A stretch of 64,000 bases of DNA from Lepidonotus clava (lineage: Eukaryota; Annelida; Polychaeta; Phyllodocida; Polynoidae): assembly GCA_936440205.1 (NCBI GenBank), contig OW387148.1:43931003-43995002 (forward strand). Direction: 5' to 3'. This document shows positions 11,873-22,248 of this stretch, one piece after another. How positions within the stretch are numbered: the first letter of the stretch is position 1; every line of letters begins with the position of its first letter. Below the pieces are notes generated by a model that saw only the letters and a program-made list of their open reading frames with translations, did no database searches and was not told the origin of the DNA. Position numbers and translations under genes: made by a program.

Positions 11873-13183
11873 ATGAGTCTCATTCACCCCTGTGCGGCAA
11901 CTTGTGCCGTAGCTGAATTAGATTTACACGCACTACCTATATCACAGAAAGATATTCTCCGAAGTCAATTCGTCCAAAAAACAACAAACAACGCTCTCAC
12001 TGATACCACAACTTGTTTTGACTTCACCTTCGAACCGAGCAATCTTTACACAGACCTCAGCGAAGCTGAACTCTACCTAGAGTATGTGGTTCAAGGAAAC
12101 GACGAAGCCGCCTTAACAGTGCAACACGATGCAGCTCCAGTCAACAACTTAATTCATTCACTTTTCAGCAGCGTGCAGCTTCTCATCAACGGTGAGAAGG
12201 TAACTTCGAACAATGAAGAGTACTCCTACAAGTCCTATCTCATCGACCTCTTGACCACAGAGGAGGGCGCCAGAAAGTGTCGCCTCCAAGGTTGCCAGAA
12301 CTGGTTCATGGACACCCCGGTAAAAATGGACACCAGAGGTGCAGCCAACGCAGGTTGGAACTCACGACGAACAGTCCATGTCGGAGCGGTTAAGTCTATG
12401 GTGGCTAGACCGCACCTCGATTTGTTTACTCAGTGTAAACTCCTACCCTCTCACTGCGAGATCAAACTCGTCTTCGAACGTCAGCCCGCCAGCTTCTACA
12501 TGCAGATGGCCGCTAACGAGAGTTACAAAGTCATCATCAAGAAGGCCGAAATGACCATGCGCCAAGTTCACGTCAGGGATGAGGTGGTGGAGGCACACAA
12601 TAAAAGTGTATGCGACCCCAAGATGGGTCCATTCAACTACCCGATCACCAGGAGCAAGGTCACAAAGCACACCCTCACGCAAGGTTCATCGGAGTACACG
12701 TGGACCATGCCCGACACAACGCAGATCCCCACGGGGGTGATTATTGGCTTCGTCAAAGAGTCGGCCAGCTCAGGGAGCAAGACGGAGAATCCTTTCAACT
12801 TCAAGCACTACGACGTAACAGAAGTAGCCTTGCAGTTCGACGATCAGAAGTTCCACGTGAAGACAGACTTTGTCAATGGAAACGTTAGCAGAGCCTACAG
12901 TCAACTCTTCAAGGAGACTGGACTATTAGCTTCGGGTCACGACTGCGGTATTCAGTTACATCATTTTAAGAACGGGTACACGTTGTTTGCTTTCGACCTG
13001 ACCCCCGACCGAACTCCGGAGGACGCCCGCATCAACCTGCTGCGACAGGGGAAGCTTTCGGTGTCCCTGAAATTTGCTGAAGCGCTGGGCCACGCGGTTT
13101 CAGTAATTATGCTGAGCACTTACGACAGCTTGATCCAGCTCACAGCCGACCGATTGCCGGTCACTGACTACGCCATGGTGTAG
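11873..13183 (+). CDS. Polinton major capsid protein (double jelly-roll type)
   Basis: 436 residues. The opening MSLIHPCAATCAVAELDLHA and the block PVNNLIHSLFSSVQLLINGE match the major capsid family of Polintons, whose members are often annotated as F54H12.2-like uncharacterised proteins. Other family-like segments are YSYKSYLIDLLTT and the C-terminal YTLFAFDLTPDRTP. The family is known to form pseudo-hexameric capsomers from two stacked jelly rolls. It lies directly before the protease gene, as in other Polintons. Codon use here is more GC-rich than in the neighbouring genes. The frame looks whole. Confidence 0.9.
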   Translation: MSLIHPCAATCAVAELDLHALPISQKDILRSQFVQKTTNNALTDTTTCFDFTFEPSNLYTDLSEAELYLEYVVQGNDEAALTVQHDAAPVNNLIHSLFSSVQLLINGEKVTSNNEEYSYKSYLIDLLTTEEGARKCRLQGCQNWFMDTPVKMDTRGAANAGWNSRRTVHVGAVKSMVARPHLDLFTQCKLLPSHCEIKLVFERQPASFYMQMAANESYKVIIKKAEMTMRQVHVRDEVVEAHNKSVCDPKMGPFNYPITRSKVTKHTLTQGSSEYTWTMPDTTQIPTGVIIGFVKESASSGSKTENPFNFKHYDVTEVALQFDDQKFHVKTDFVNGNVSRAYSQLFKETGLLASGHDCGIQLHHFKNGYTLFAFDLTPDRTPEDARINLLRQGKLSVSLKFAEALGHAVSVIMLSTYDSLIQLTADRLPVTDYAMV

Positions 13184-13191
13184 AACTGAAG

Positions 13192-13693
13192 ATGGTTCTC
13201 AAAACCTCAGAATTGAACAAAATTCTACGTAACCATCCCCACACAAATAGATATTTCCTTGGAACTTTTCCCTCTGATAGAATACCAAAAAAAAACACGA
13301 CCCTTCACTTGTTTCATTAGCAACACAGATCCTCACAATAAACCAGGGGAACATTGGGTAGCATTTTGGGTATCACCACAAGGGAAAACTTTCTATTTTG
13401 ACTCATTCGGGTTACCAGCAATAGCTATAAAGCACATCTCGTTCTGCCAACGTTCGTCATACGGTATCTGGGAGTATAACCGACAACAACTACAAGCACT
13501 CACAAGCACCACCTGCGGAGCGCACTGTGTTCGATTTCTCATAGAAACATGTCGCACTCTCAACCCCTACGTCGCACTGTCAGAGCTAGGTACCCCAGCC
13601 ATGACAAGCCTAACAGACAAGACAGTTCTTTCTTACATGAACTTAAACCGGTGGAAATGGAGAAGACGGAAACACCAGATGTTGAAATGCTAG
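13192..13693 (+). pseudogene. Polinton adenain-like cysteine protease (fossil)
   Basis: Capsid-maturation protease of the adenain/Ulp1 (C5/C48) group. Visible catalytic pattern in order: His in GEHWVAFWV, Asp in YFDSFGLP, Gln in NRQQLQAL, Cys in TTCGAHCVRF. The N-terminal KTSELNKILRNH and LGTFPSDRIP segments are typical of the family. The start at 13192 lies 8 bp after the major capsid gene. The region is broken. Confidence 0.85.
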
Positions 13694-13968
13694 AAATGTG
13701 GTTATCTACAGAAACAGAGGAAAAAGGAGAGTCATCAGAAGAAGAAGATGTAATACTGGACATGCCTAAGAGACGTCCCATATCACTAGGTTGCATGCAA
13801 CGTGATCTGGAGAACACCATTGACTGTGTGGAGGCCCTGTCGACTAATGTTGACCGACTCCTCTTCGCCGTTACCAACTTGCAAAGTAAGCTGGAAGAAC
13901 TCACAGAACATTCAGCGCAATCTAGAGGCTGTGGTTTCTCATGCTCCAACAATTCCTTCGCCCTTTAA
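13549..13968 (+). CDS. Small acidic coiled-coil Polinton protein
   Basis: Open frame overlapping the 3' part of the protease in another frame, so the true start is probably the later Met near 13657. The unique part contains an acidic segment (EEKGESSEEEDVILDMPK) and a heptad-like C-terminal stretch (CVEALSTNVDRLLFAVTNLQ) suggesting a short coiled coil. No family recognised. It is the last gene before the right-hand trailer. Confidence 0.45.
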   Translation: MSHSQPLRRTVRARYPSHDKPNRQDSSFLHELKPVEMEKTETPDVEMLEMWLSTETEEKGESSEEEDVILDMPKRRPISLGCMQRDLENTIDCVEALSTNVDRLLFAVTNLQSKLEELTEHSAQSRGCGFSCSNNSFAL

Positions 13969-14460
13969 GAAAATAACTGACCAAGGACAATGAATTATAG
14001 GTAAAAAGCTGAAAAATGACTGCCCAAGGACAAAGAACTATAGCTAAAAAAACTGAAACATTTTCACTATATATGAAATGTATGAAAAACCCAAAAAAGT
14101 ATAAAATATATGAAAAACATAAAACATTTAACATTTTTTTAAAAATCTAAAAGAAACGCGTTGTATATATGAATTATAATCTGCTTTTTACGATTTTTAA
14201 TAAAAAATAACTAAAAAAAATGTTGTTTTGTTTTATTTATTATATGTAATGAATAATAAATGACATAAGCGTATACAAACTATATACAAAAAAAATGTAA
14301 AAATAACGAAAATAATAGAATCTGGTAAAATTATCCGGTAAAATATATGTAGAAAGTATATATAAAAAAAATGAAAAAATAACGAAATAACACATACGTT
14401 CCTTAAACGTATTTTTAAAAGTAGGTCACGAAAGTAGGTCGTAATGACCTAATTATTCAA
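13969..14460. other. AT-rich trailer after the last Polinton gene
   Basis: Very AT-rich. Direct repeats: a ~45-bp unit around CCAAGGACAA.GAA.TATAG at about 13980 and 14023, and a ~76-bp unit around AAAAAAAATG.AAAAATAACGAAA at about 14285 and 14365. The right terminus of the Polinton is probably in or near this stretch, but without the left terminus no inverted-repeat test is possible. Confidence 0.45.
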
Positions 14461-15204
14461 AGTCTCTATTAGTCTATGAACCTATTTATCCCCGATGCTC
14501 ACTCGTACTGACCTAGTGACCTCATTAGTAGCATTGACTATGCGCACCAGCGACTCCATTATACTACTACCATCCAGGGAATAACCATACCAAATTTTAT
14601 GCTATTATCTCTAATAGATTTTATTTCATTCACATTTGTATTCATCAATCTGAGTTCCCTTGCCTGCATCTGACACTGCCCACACATGGTATTTATCTGT
14701 ATGTGACGTCTCAAGCAGAACCGTTGAAAAATGATAAAATTGAAAAATAACAATATCTGATTTATCTAGGTGTTATTTATGAGCCTAAAATTATTGAAAA
14801 TTACCAAATAAAATGATTTATGAAAGAAAAAATCAAAAATATATTTTATTGTAGGATTTATTTTGTGTGACGTCACACACAGACAGCCTATTTCAGGCTT
14901 ACAGCAGACTCAATGTGTGATCTGATATAGGAAGACAGTTTTCAGTTATAGGGATCACCTCAAAGTTATAAAAATGTCACATATTTTACTTAAGCAGTAT
15001 ACCTATGGTATTATATGAGAATTTAACAATATTGAAATTTCACTGGCCTCTCTCTTTAACAGTTAGTGGATGGGGAAGTGACAAAACGCATGCCACCCGT
15101 TTGGACGTCAAGCTAATCTTAACCCCTGATGTTTTAGGTGCTGGTCACAGGCCCCTGGTCCTAATCGGGCTCATGAGGGGTGGGTCCTGCCCCAGCCCAC
15201 TTCC
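14461..15204. other. No gene seen
   Basis: No coding signal or recognised repeat on either strand. The last ~60 bp (TTCCACAGTTTTTAATAATGGGGAG) is the first degenerate unit of the array that follows. Confidence 0.5.
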
Positions 15205-15975
15205 ACAGTTTTTAATAATGGGGAGTAAACATATATATATCCTATTCCTAGTCACTATATTCCACAGTTTTGAATAATGGGGAGTAAACTAGATATATAT
15301 CCCTCTCTTCTGATAGTTCTTTAGGATTCATACTTAAAAGGCTAACTCCCCCTATTCCTAGTCACTATTTTCCACAATTTTGATAATGGGGAGTAAACTA
15401 GATATATATCCCTCTCTTCTGATAGTTCTTTAGGATTCATACCTAAAAGGCTAACTCCCTCTATTCCTAGTCACTATTTTCCACAGTTTTTGATAATGGG
15501 GAGTAAACTAGATATATATCCCTCTCTTCTGATAGTTCTTTAGGATTCATACCTAAAAGGCTAACTCCCCCTATTCCTAGTCACTATTTTCCACAATTTT
15601 GATAATGGGGAGTAAACTAGATATATATCCCTCTCTTCTGATAGTTCTTTAGGATTCATACCCAAAAGGCTAACTCCCTCTATTCCTAGTCACTATTTTC
15701 CACAGTTTTTGATAATGGGGAGTAAACTAGATATATATCCCTCTCTTCTGATAGTTCTTTAGGATTCATACCTAAAAGGCTAACTCGTTCCTATTCCTAG
15801 TCACCATTATTCACAGTTTTTGATAATGGGGAGTAAACTAGATATATATCCCTCTCTTCTGATAGTTCTTTGGGATTCATACCTAAAAGGCTAACTCGTC
15901 CCTATTCCAAGTCACCATTTTCCATAGTTTTTGATAATGGGGAGTAAACTAGATATATATCCCTCTCTTCTGATA
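15205..15975. repeat. Tandem array, ~110-bp unit, about 7 copies
   Basis: The anchor GATAATGGGGAGTAAACTAG recurs at 15382, 15492, 15601, 15711, 15822 and 15933, a period of 109-111 bp, with two more diverged units (AATAATGGGGAGTAAAC) near 15215 and 15275. Each unit also contains GATATATATCCCTCTCTTCTG and AGTTCTTTAGGATTCATACC. Copies differ by few substitutions, so the array is fairly young. It is a small satellite with no coding content. Confidence 0.95.
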
Positions 15976-15990
15976 TATATATATATATAT
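15976..15990. repeat. (TA)n microsatellite
   Basis: Short TA run terminating the 110-bp array; it sits inside the TATATAT part of the unit and may be where the array slipped. Confidence 0.8.
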
Positions 15991-16145
15991 TTAAATTCAA
16001 TATGTGACCGTTTCACCTCACCCTCGAGAGCCACGTCCCAGGTGAGGGCCACCGGTCCCATGGCCTAAAGTAAACATGAGAGGATTAATGGATGTCTATT
16101 TGAAGACACCCCATCAAAACATCATTTGAGCAAGTTCTCCTAGGT

Positions 16146-16194
16146 TGGGGGGTAAGTGTCCTCGGGGGTAAGTGTCCGGGGGGTAAGTGTCCTG
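16146..16194. repeat. Short tandem GGGGTAAGTGTCC repeat
   Basis: Three near-identical copies of about 15-17 bp (GGGGTAAGTGTCC with variable spacer). Confidence 0.85.
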
Positions 16195-16868
16195 TCACCG
16201 TAAACCCGTTTAAAACTATTGGGAAATGGTCACAAGAAAATTAAAAGGATAACAATATATTCTTCCAAGGTTACGATGTATTTAATCAATTTTTGATTAA
16301 ATTTACCTTTCTTGACACATCATGGAACAAGGGATTAGGATTATTCCTAGCCCATACAGTTGCACGTCCTTATCATTATTATCTAGTTATATTTCTCATC
16401 CGGGTGTGATTATTCCTACTTGGTGAGTAACCAGAATTGATATTATATTAGAAATTATATGTACTTAACCATTGAGTCAATTTATATATATATGAACACC
16501 AAACTCTCTGTTGGAAGAGCACTGTATTATGAAACGGAATAGTTCAATAATGAAAAAAAAAAATACTCATCACAAGCGGTCTATTCAAATCAAATGCAAA
16601 GGCAAGTCTTTCACCATTTGCCACATAATAATTACTCAAGTGGTTGCATAGGTCCATACCTTGCAATCTATTATCAGCCTCATTTTTAACATGAGTACAT
16701 TTGGTATTCAAATTCTTGCTATTTAAACCAGAATTTTCTAGAGTCCTTTCTATTTTCATGTAAGGTAGTGGGAACTACTTCTAGTTTTGATTTTCATTTT
16801 TCTAACCTTTTTCTTAAATATGTTAAGTGTTTGACAGTTTTCCTCAGAATAATTATTCCGATAGATTA
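16195..16868. other. No gene seen
   Basis: AT-rich, no recognised coding sequence. A 71-codon minus frame at 16544-16759 resembles nothing I know. Confidence 0.4.
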
Positions 16869-17516
16869 TGAACGCTAGTTGTAATATGGGTATTTAGTTG
16901 TTAACTGGGGAACTGCTATCACTTATTGGTCGAATTGTCTTAGTTAAACTTCACTCATATCCATGATGCAGACAACGCTTGGTTGAGAGTCAAGTTTTAT
17001 TAGTCGATATATCAATTGCGTACATTTGCCAGTGTAGTTGTAGCCTATATAATCCTAGGTTCACAAGTAATGTCACACAAAGGTAAGTTTCCTCCGTAGA
17101 GTTCCCGACTTCGTGTGTTCATGCAACAGTGTAGTTATACCACTAGTCACCAGATGTCCATGTATGTGGCTTTCCAAAACCCCCGAATCCTTAAGACCAG
17201 TATTGTTCCAAACGGTATCTAATAAGATTCTCTGCCTTTAATTAACTATAGGTTATCACATACATATACCAGTATGATTATTGATTTTATCCCAAGCAGC
17301 GGTGCTTGCTAGGAGATGCAACCTATCTGCTATAACTAAACAAGTATTTTACACCTACCAGAAGCCCATGCTGTATTTGCATTATGTAATGTGGTAACTC
17401 ATATAATTTTGAATACCTTTATGATATTTCTTTTGCAGTCTGGTGACTGTTTCTTTACTTTATTCATGTACAACTGATTATATGCACAAGGTGTTTTTAC
17501 TAACTACCTCTGTGCA
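16869..17516 (-). mobile_element. TG...CA repeat family, copy 1
   Basis: Member of a dispersed family whose ends are TGCACAAAGGTAG and ...TAGCGTTCA. On this strand the 5' end is at 17516 (TGCACAGAGGTAG) and the 3' end at 16869. Flanks are ATTA and ATTC, a near-match for a 4-bp target duplication. The 5' end is self-complementary (TGCACA...TTGTGC). TG/CA ends with 4-bp duplications fit solo LTRs or short LTR-derived elements. It is a non-coding fossil. Confidence 0.7.
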
Positions 17517-17735
17517 ATTCTACTTAAAATTGTTTATGGTTTACTGCCTTAATTACCTCGTGCGTAAAACCATCCTGGGGTTTTAGATCTGATTTGTAGT
17601 TTTATCTTGGGACATATGCAGTTTCCTGCATCCATAATAATGGATAGCATAATATCCCAAAGATTGCTAGGGTCGGGACCGACGCACCAAAATGATCGCC
17701 ATCCCATATTGTTAATAATTAATTGTTGGAAGCAG

Positions 17736-18188
17736 TGCACAAAGGTAGAGATTAAATCATTTACTTTGTGCATGGTATTTGAAATAGTGTAAAGGTCACC
17801 AGTTGAATACAAGATAAAAAGAAATCCTCTAAATTACTTCGTTTATGGGAATACCTAGTATAAATATGGCAGGTGCTGCTGGTAGGCTGGAGGTGAGGCC
17901 AGGCTGGAGGTGAGGCTAGGCGGACTCTAAGGAGGAAGCTTACTCTACCCTAAACTGGAACTGTTATACCTTCGAACTTATTACCATCACGAGCAACTGT
18001 ACGCATCACCATATCCATCAATAAATTTACCCTACTGCCAAGCGTTGTTCATGTTATGGATTGAGCGCCCATCTCGTGGACTTACTCACCACTCGACTAG
18101 CACCCATCAAAAACAATATCAATGACAGTAATTATCTCGAAAAATGCACTATAATTATAATTAACCATAAACAATACTATAGCGTTCA
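17736..18188 (+). mobile_element. TG...CA repeat family, copy 2
   Basis: Starts TGCACAAAGGTAG and ends TAGCGTTCA. A perfect 4-bp direct repeat GCAG flanks it (17732-17735 and 18189-18192). Contains the shared internal blocks GCTGCTGGTAGG and GCGCCCATCTCGTGGACTTA, and a local duplication of GGCTGGAGGTGAGGC near 17890-17920. Confidence 0.8.
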
Positions 18189-18193
18189 GCAGT

Positions 18194-18910
18194 TTACATT
18201 GTAGTTCTTATATGTTCTTCAAAATAAAGCTTCAGAAGATTGATCTCTTTCTTCTTAATTACAAATATTGGAAGATGGTCTGATATAGTGATTAGCATAA
18301 CCCCAGATGATTTGATAAATGTCATGTCTGTAATTATTAAATCAAGTATACTCATTAAAGAGTTGGTAATTCTAATAGGTTCTGTTATGTATTGTTTCAA
18401 ATTAGAACGCCACTCAAACTTTTTAAAAAGAACAAAGTTGGTAGACTTTGTTTTCTTTTATTCAATGTTTAAGTCACCCATAACAAGCAATTCAACACTT
18501 TTGTAACTTAATGCGAGTTCTTGGACAGCAGATGAAAATTCATCTAATCCTTGATTTGGGTTACCAGATGGGGTCTGTAGCATACACCGAAACATATCGA
18601 TTTAGGCATAAAAATATTTATATATATAACCAGCATTGCTCTATATCAGCCGATATAGTAAAGCGATTTGGGCACATATGAGGATGAGAGGCTATATTAT
18701 CTTTAAGATAAACCATCTCCTCTATTTTTGATACCCTCAGATTGATGTGTTCGATGCTGTCTTATAATAGTATAGCCATTGATATTGATCATACTATTCG
18801 GTATCAGGTCAGTCAACCAAGATTCAGTCAAAAAGATATAAACCCAAAGTCTGTCAGTTGATTAACATATAGATGGATCCTGAATATTCTCCTCAAATTA
18901 ATACCCTATC
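18194..18910 (-). pseudogene. LINE endonuclease fragment
   Basis: Apurinic-type endonuclease domain of a CR1/Jockey-like non-LTR retrotransposon, read right to left. Visible: ESWLTDLIPNSMINIDGYTI (about 18740-18830), a YRPPSGNP-like block (MLQTPSGNPNQGLDEF), VMGDLNIE with the catalytic Asp-Asn, EPIRITNSLMSILDLIITD, and the ISDHLPIF block with the catalytic His. The frame shifts and has in-frame stops (for example after VMGDLNIE and after GDGLSLR). No reverse transcriptase follows; the piece ends against TG...CA copy 2, so it was truncated or cut there. Confidence 0.8.
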
Positions 18911-19014
18911 CCAGACCAGAGGTTTTATGGTAGTCGCTATTTATGTCTGGTCAAATTGGGTACAGTTTGTAATAGTCATTTAGTTACAATTAGATTTTTA
19001 AGTATAATTTGATT

Positions 19015-19215
19015 TGGATGGCAGTTGCCATTGGAATCGAAAATAATCTCCTTTAAGTTGCACTTTCATTTAGATCTTCAGTTGTATAGTTGTTCAAGTG
19101 TGATTTGACATGGTTTGATTCAGATGGCAGTTGCCATTGAAATCAAAGTTACATCCTTTAAGTTGGTCTCTCATTTAATCAGGTCCAAAGGGCAGTGGCA
19201 GTCGCCACTCAATCA
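19015..19215. repeat. ~107-bp degenerate direct repeat with palindromic core
   Basis: GATGGCAGTTGCCATTGRAATC occurs near 19018 and 19124 and a relative (GGCAGTGGCAGTCGCCACTCAATC) near 19190. The core TGGCAGTTGCCA is a palindrome. Confidence 0.7.
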
Positions 19216-19411
19216 GTGTTCACATCAATAGTTCAGAGCTTAATAGAAATCTATATATCCCAGTTTAGGTACATAGCCCTTCAGATAGCTTCACCCTAGT
19301 AGCTCAGGGTGTCAGATTGCAGTGGAGGCTGTCCCATAGTCGAGAATACATCATTTTCTTTTGCCTTTAGCAAGGCTTTTTACGATGTGTTGATGAATCA
19401 TAGGGGCATGT

Positions 19412-21640
19412 TCAATATTTTCTTTTAGTTGAGTTGATTTTCGCACAGTATCCGCACTTTGGGTTCTTACACCCCTCTCGTGCTCCCAGTACCGTTGGTG
19501 CATCAGTGTGCGTGTTTGGTTTTAAAGTGGATTTGACCAATAGGTCCCGCAGGCTCTTTGGTCTGCGATATCCCACTCTGAGGGTACCTTCATGTATAAG
19601 TCTAGTGCTGTAAGCTCTGTCCAACAGGTCCCAAGTCTTTTTTACCTGTGCTTTAAGCCTGTTATAGACGTAGGGTTATACGTTGTGGTAAGGAAAATAG
19701 TGTTCTTTATCGCTGCACCGTTTGTGGCTTGTGGGTTGCTTGTGTTGAGTAAGTCAGATCTAGACTTGGAGGCTGCTCTTAGGAACACCTCAACGATGAG
19801 TGTCATCAGGTATCGTCTCTGGACCAAATTAGTGGCTTCCTTAGTGCAATTGGTCTCGAAGTCCCGGTTGTCACTGCAGATTCTAGGCATTCGTAGGAAT
19901 ATGGTAGACCTTTCTTGCAGTGGTATGGGTGGGCCGACTCAAATGGTAAGTAGTTGTTCCTGTCACTCAGTTTGCGATATAGCGCAGTGATAAAATGTTT
20001 ATTTACGATCTTAACCATAGTATCCAGGAAATTGACCCCGAAATCTGACTGTGAATTTGATCGTTGGTCGGACAGATCTAGAGTTAAGATGGGAGAAGAA
20101 ATCATGTAATTACTGTTTTGCCAAATACAGAAGACATTGTCTGTGTACCTGTACCATAAAAACGATTGGAGTCTAAATGTATACACATTTCTCTTCAAAA
20201 TCACTCATGAAGATGTTTGCATATGAGGGTGGCACTCGGGTTCCCATGGCGGTGCCCCCAATTTGCAGGTTGTTCTCCCCATTGAACTGGAAGTTGTTAT
20301 ATGCCGGTACTTGGCCTAACAGTTCTACCAGAGATAGGTTACTGGGCCGGGAGTTATCTGTCCTATTTCGGATCAGGGCCTAGTAGGCCACCTGGCAACC
20401 CATGTCGCTCCCTATATTCATATACACTGAAGAAAGGTCTAGGGTCATCAGTATTTCGCGGCCATTCAGATCCTGAAGGTCTTGCAGTTTCTTCAGAAAA
20501 TCGCTAGTGTCCCTAATGTAGGATCAACCTTGTTTGACTATTGGGGCCAAGAACTTGTTAATGAAGTCAGATATTTGATCAGTTGGGCTTTCATTGGCCC
20601 ATACTATGGGTCTTCCTGGCACTGGTGTTATATCTTTGTGTACCTAAGGGAGGAGATAGAGCTGGGGTGTGCTTGGCTATTGGTTGATTAGGAACTTCTT
20701 AGTCCCCTCACTGATCTCGCTTTGAACTGGCATACACTCCAAATTCTCACTTACCATGCAATTGTGTTCTAAAGTGAGGTCATAATCCTCTGTTTTGTAG
20801 AACTTCTGATCTGACAGTTGGCGTTTGCCCTCAGTAATATAATCAGAACGATTCATGATCATGGTGGCTCCTCCCTTTTCTGCTGGTTTTATCATGACAT
20901 TGCGTTTTTTTGCAGGGACAAAAGAGCCTTCCGCTGTTCATCATCTAGATTCTTCTGTTTGGGGGCCATTACTGTCTTGAATGTCTGTTTTTTTAGGCCA
21001 CGCTCATCATATGAGATTATTGCTCTGTCGGTGGTGACCAGGTGCTTTGGGACGGAAGTTTGATATCTTTGATGTTGTCATAGGGTCCTGTACTGGTCCC
21101 ATCTTCTGGGGGAAAGTACTCTCCTCCCTTATTAAATTGACAGCGTAGACATAATGAGTAGAGGGAGTGTCCCTACTACCCACTACGGGCAACGATTGGT
21201 CAGGTGCAGCTGTTGGAGATACCGCTACGGTGGGCAAGGTCTCAGAGTGTTCACCTACCTGTCCTACGAATATGCCATCGCCACCTACAACTGCTGCAAA
21301 CTCTGGTACGAACAACAGTGGATAGGCCTAGGATAGCAACCAGACTCCCAGCAAAACCTGTTCATTGCCCGTTTGGCTTATGGGGCTCCTACATCCCCGA
21401 ATTGGTTGGGACCCAACAACAACAGCTGTGGTCCCTCCTTTTCCACGTACAATGTTCCCAGATCTTGCAGACCAGGAAGGCAATAGTCAAGATCGGTGGA
21501 GGGAGGGTGGTGATTCCCAATCATCTGATCCAGTACATAAGAAAACACAACTGTGTCCGCCTCCTCGTCCTCCTGCAATCTGCCCAGAGGACCAAACAAT
21601 TGGAGATGGTGGGCGGTCTCCTGGCGTGAGTTCAGGTGCA
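19412..21640 (-). mobile_element. Penelope-like element, 3'-truncated reverse transcriptase
   Basis: Read right to left. An N-terminal region (about 21640-20900) of uncertain match leads to MIKPAEKGGATMIMNRSDYI (IKPADKGG motif, about 20895-20835). Then come a GRPIV.A..SPTDQIS-like block (about 20620-20550), LMTLDLSSVYMNIG (reverse transcriptase motif A, about 20455-20410), [18 protein letters not shown] (motif B, about 20270-20205), WYRYTDNVFCIW (motif C region, about 20165-20125), and NFLDTMVKIVNKHF. Last is the linker GYRRPKSLRDLLVKSTL with the Cys-rich CKNPKCGYC that precedes the GIY-YIG endonuclease in this group. No GIY-YIG domain follows. The frame is broken several times; motif C has Thr-Asp-Asn where the family has Ile-Asp-Asp. 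Dead copy. Confidence 0.85.
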
Positions 21641-21660
21641 GTTAAACATTTTGTTTTGAA

Positions 21661-22248
21661 GTTTAGATAATTAGGCTCAATCTTGAATTAAATAGGTAAT
21701 TTTCTTTAAAACGTTATATTTTTACCCCTATTTTTATTTTATAAAATTATAGTTGACAGTCACCCCCACTTGATTCAGGGATTTTGAGAAATTGTTATTA
21801 TTAACATTTTCATAGAAGATTTGAGTTTTTGGCAATAGAAAACTTAGTCCAAATTTTTTGTATTTAAGTTGTTTTTTTTAAATTTGCTTTTATAATGTAG
21901 ACTTACATGTTGATATCATATATATAGAAAGGCATTCATATCTTACCTATTAGTATCTTGTTTTTTATTGAAAAAAACACATCTTACATGTAATATCTTC
22001 CAGGAGCGAACAGCAAGTAAACATAGTTAAGAAATGAAAGGACCTACAGCAAACATTGTTAAGTCTTTTAAAGAGAAAATTAAAAATGGTTATTAAGATA
22101 TTAATAAACTGTACAGGACATAAAATTGATTTTATAATCTCTTCCATATTTAACATAATTATATCACACGGTATATCAATCCAATTATTTTGTCCATTCA
22201 AAGTTCAACCAATTTGATCTTTAAATATTGTTAACATCATTAAATTCT
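21661..22248. other. No gene seen
   Basis: AT-rich spacer between the Penelope-like remnant and the foldback element. Nothing recognised. Confidence 0.4.

Noticed and set aside
13549-13657. Upstream part of the acidic Polinton frame as a true N-terminus
   Set aside because: This stretch overlaps the conserved protease in another frame and looks like its shadow; the later Met is more likely.
15205-15975. CRISPR-like regular repeats
   Set aside because: Units are contiguous 110-bp tandem copies with no unique spacers, in eukaryotic DNA.
17549-17812. 87-codon minus frame and its 61-codon opposite as genes
   Set aside because: No similarity, and the region runs into a TG...CA repeat copy at 17736.
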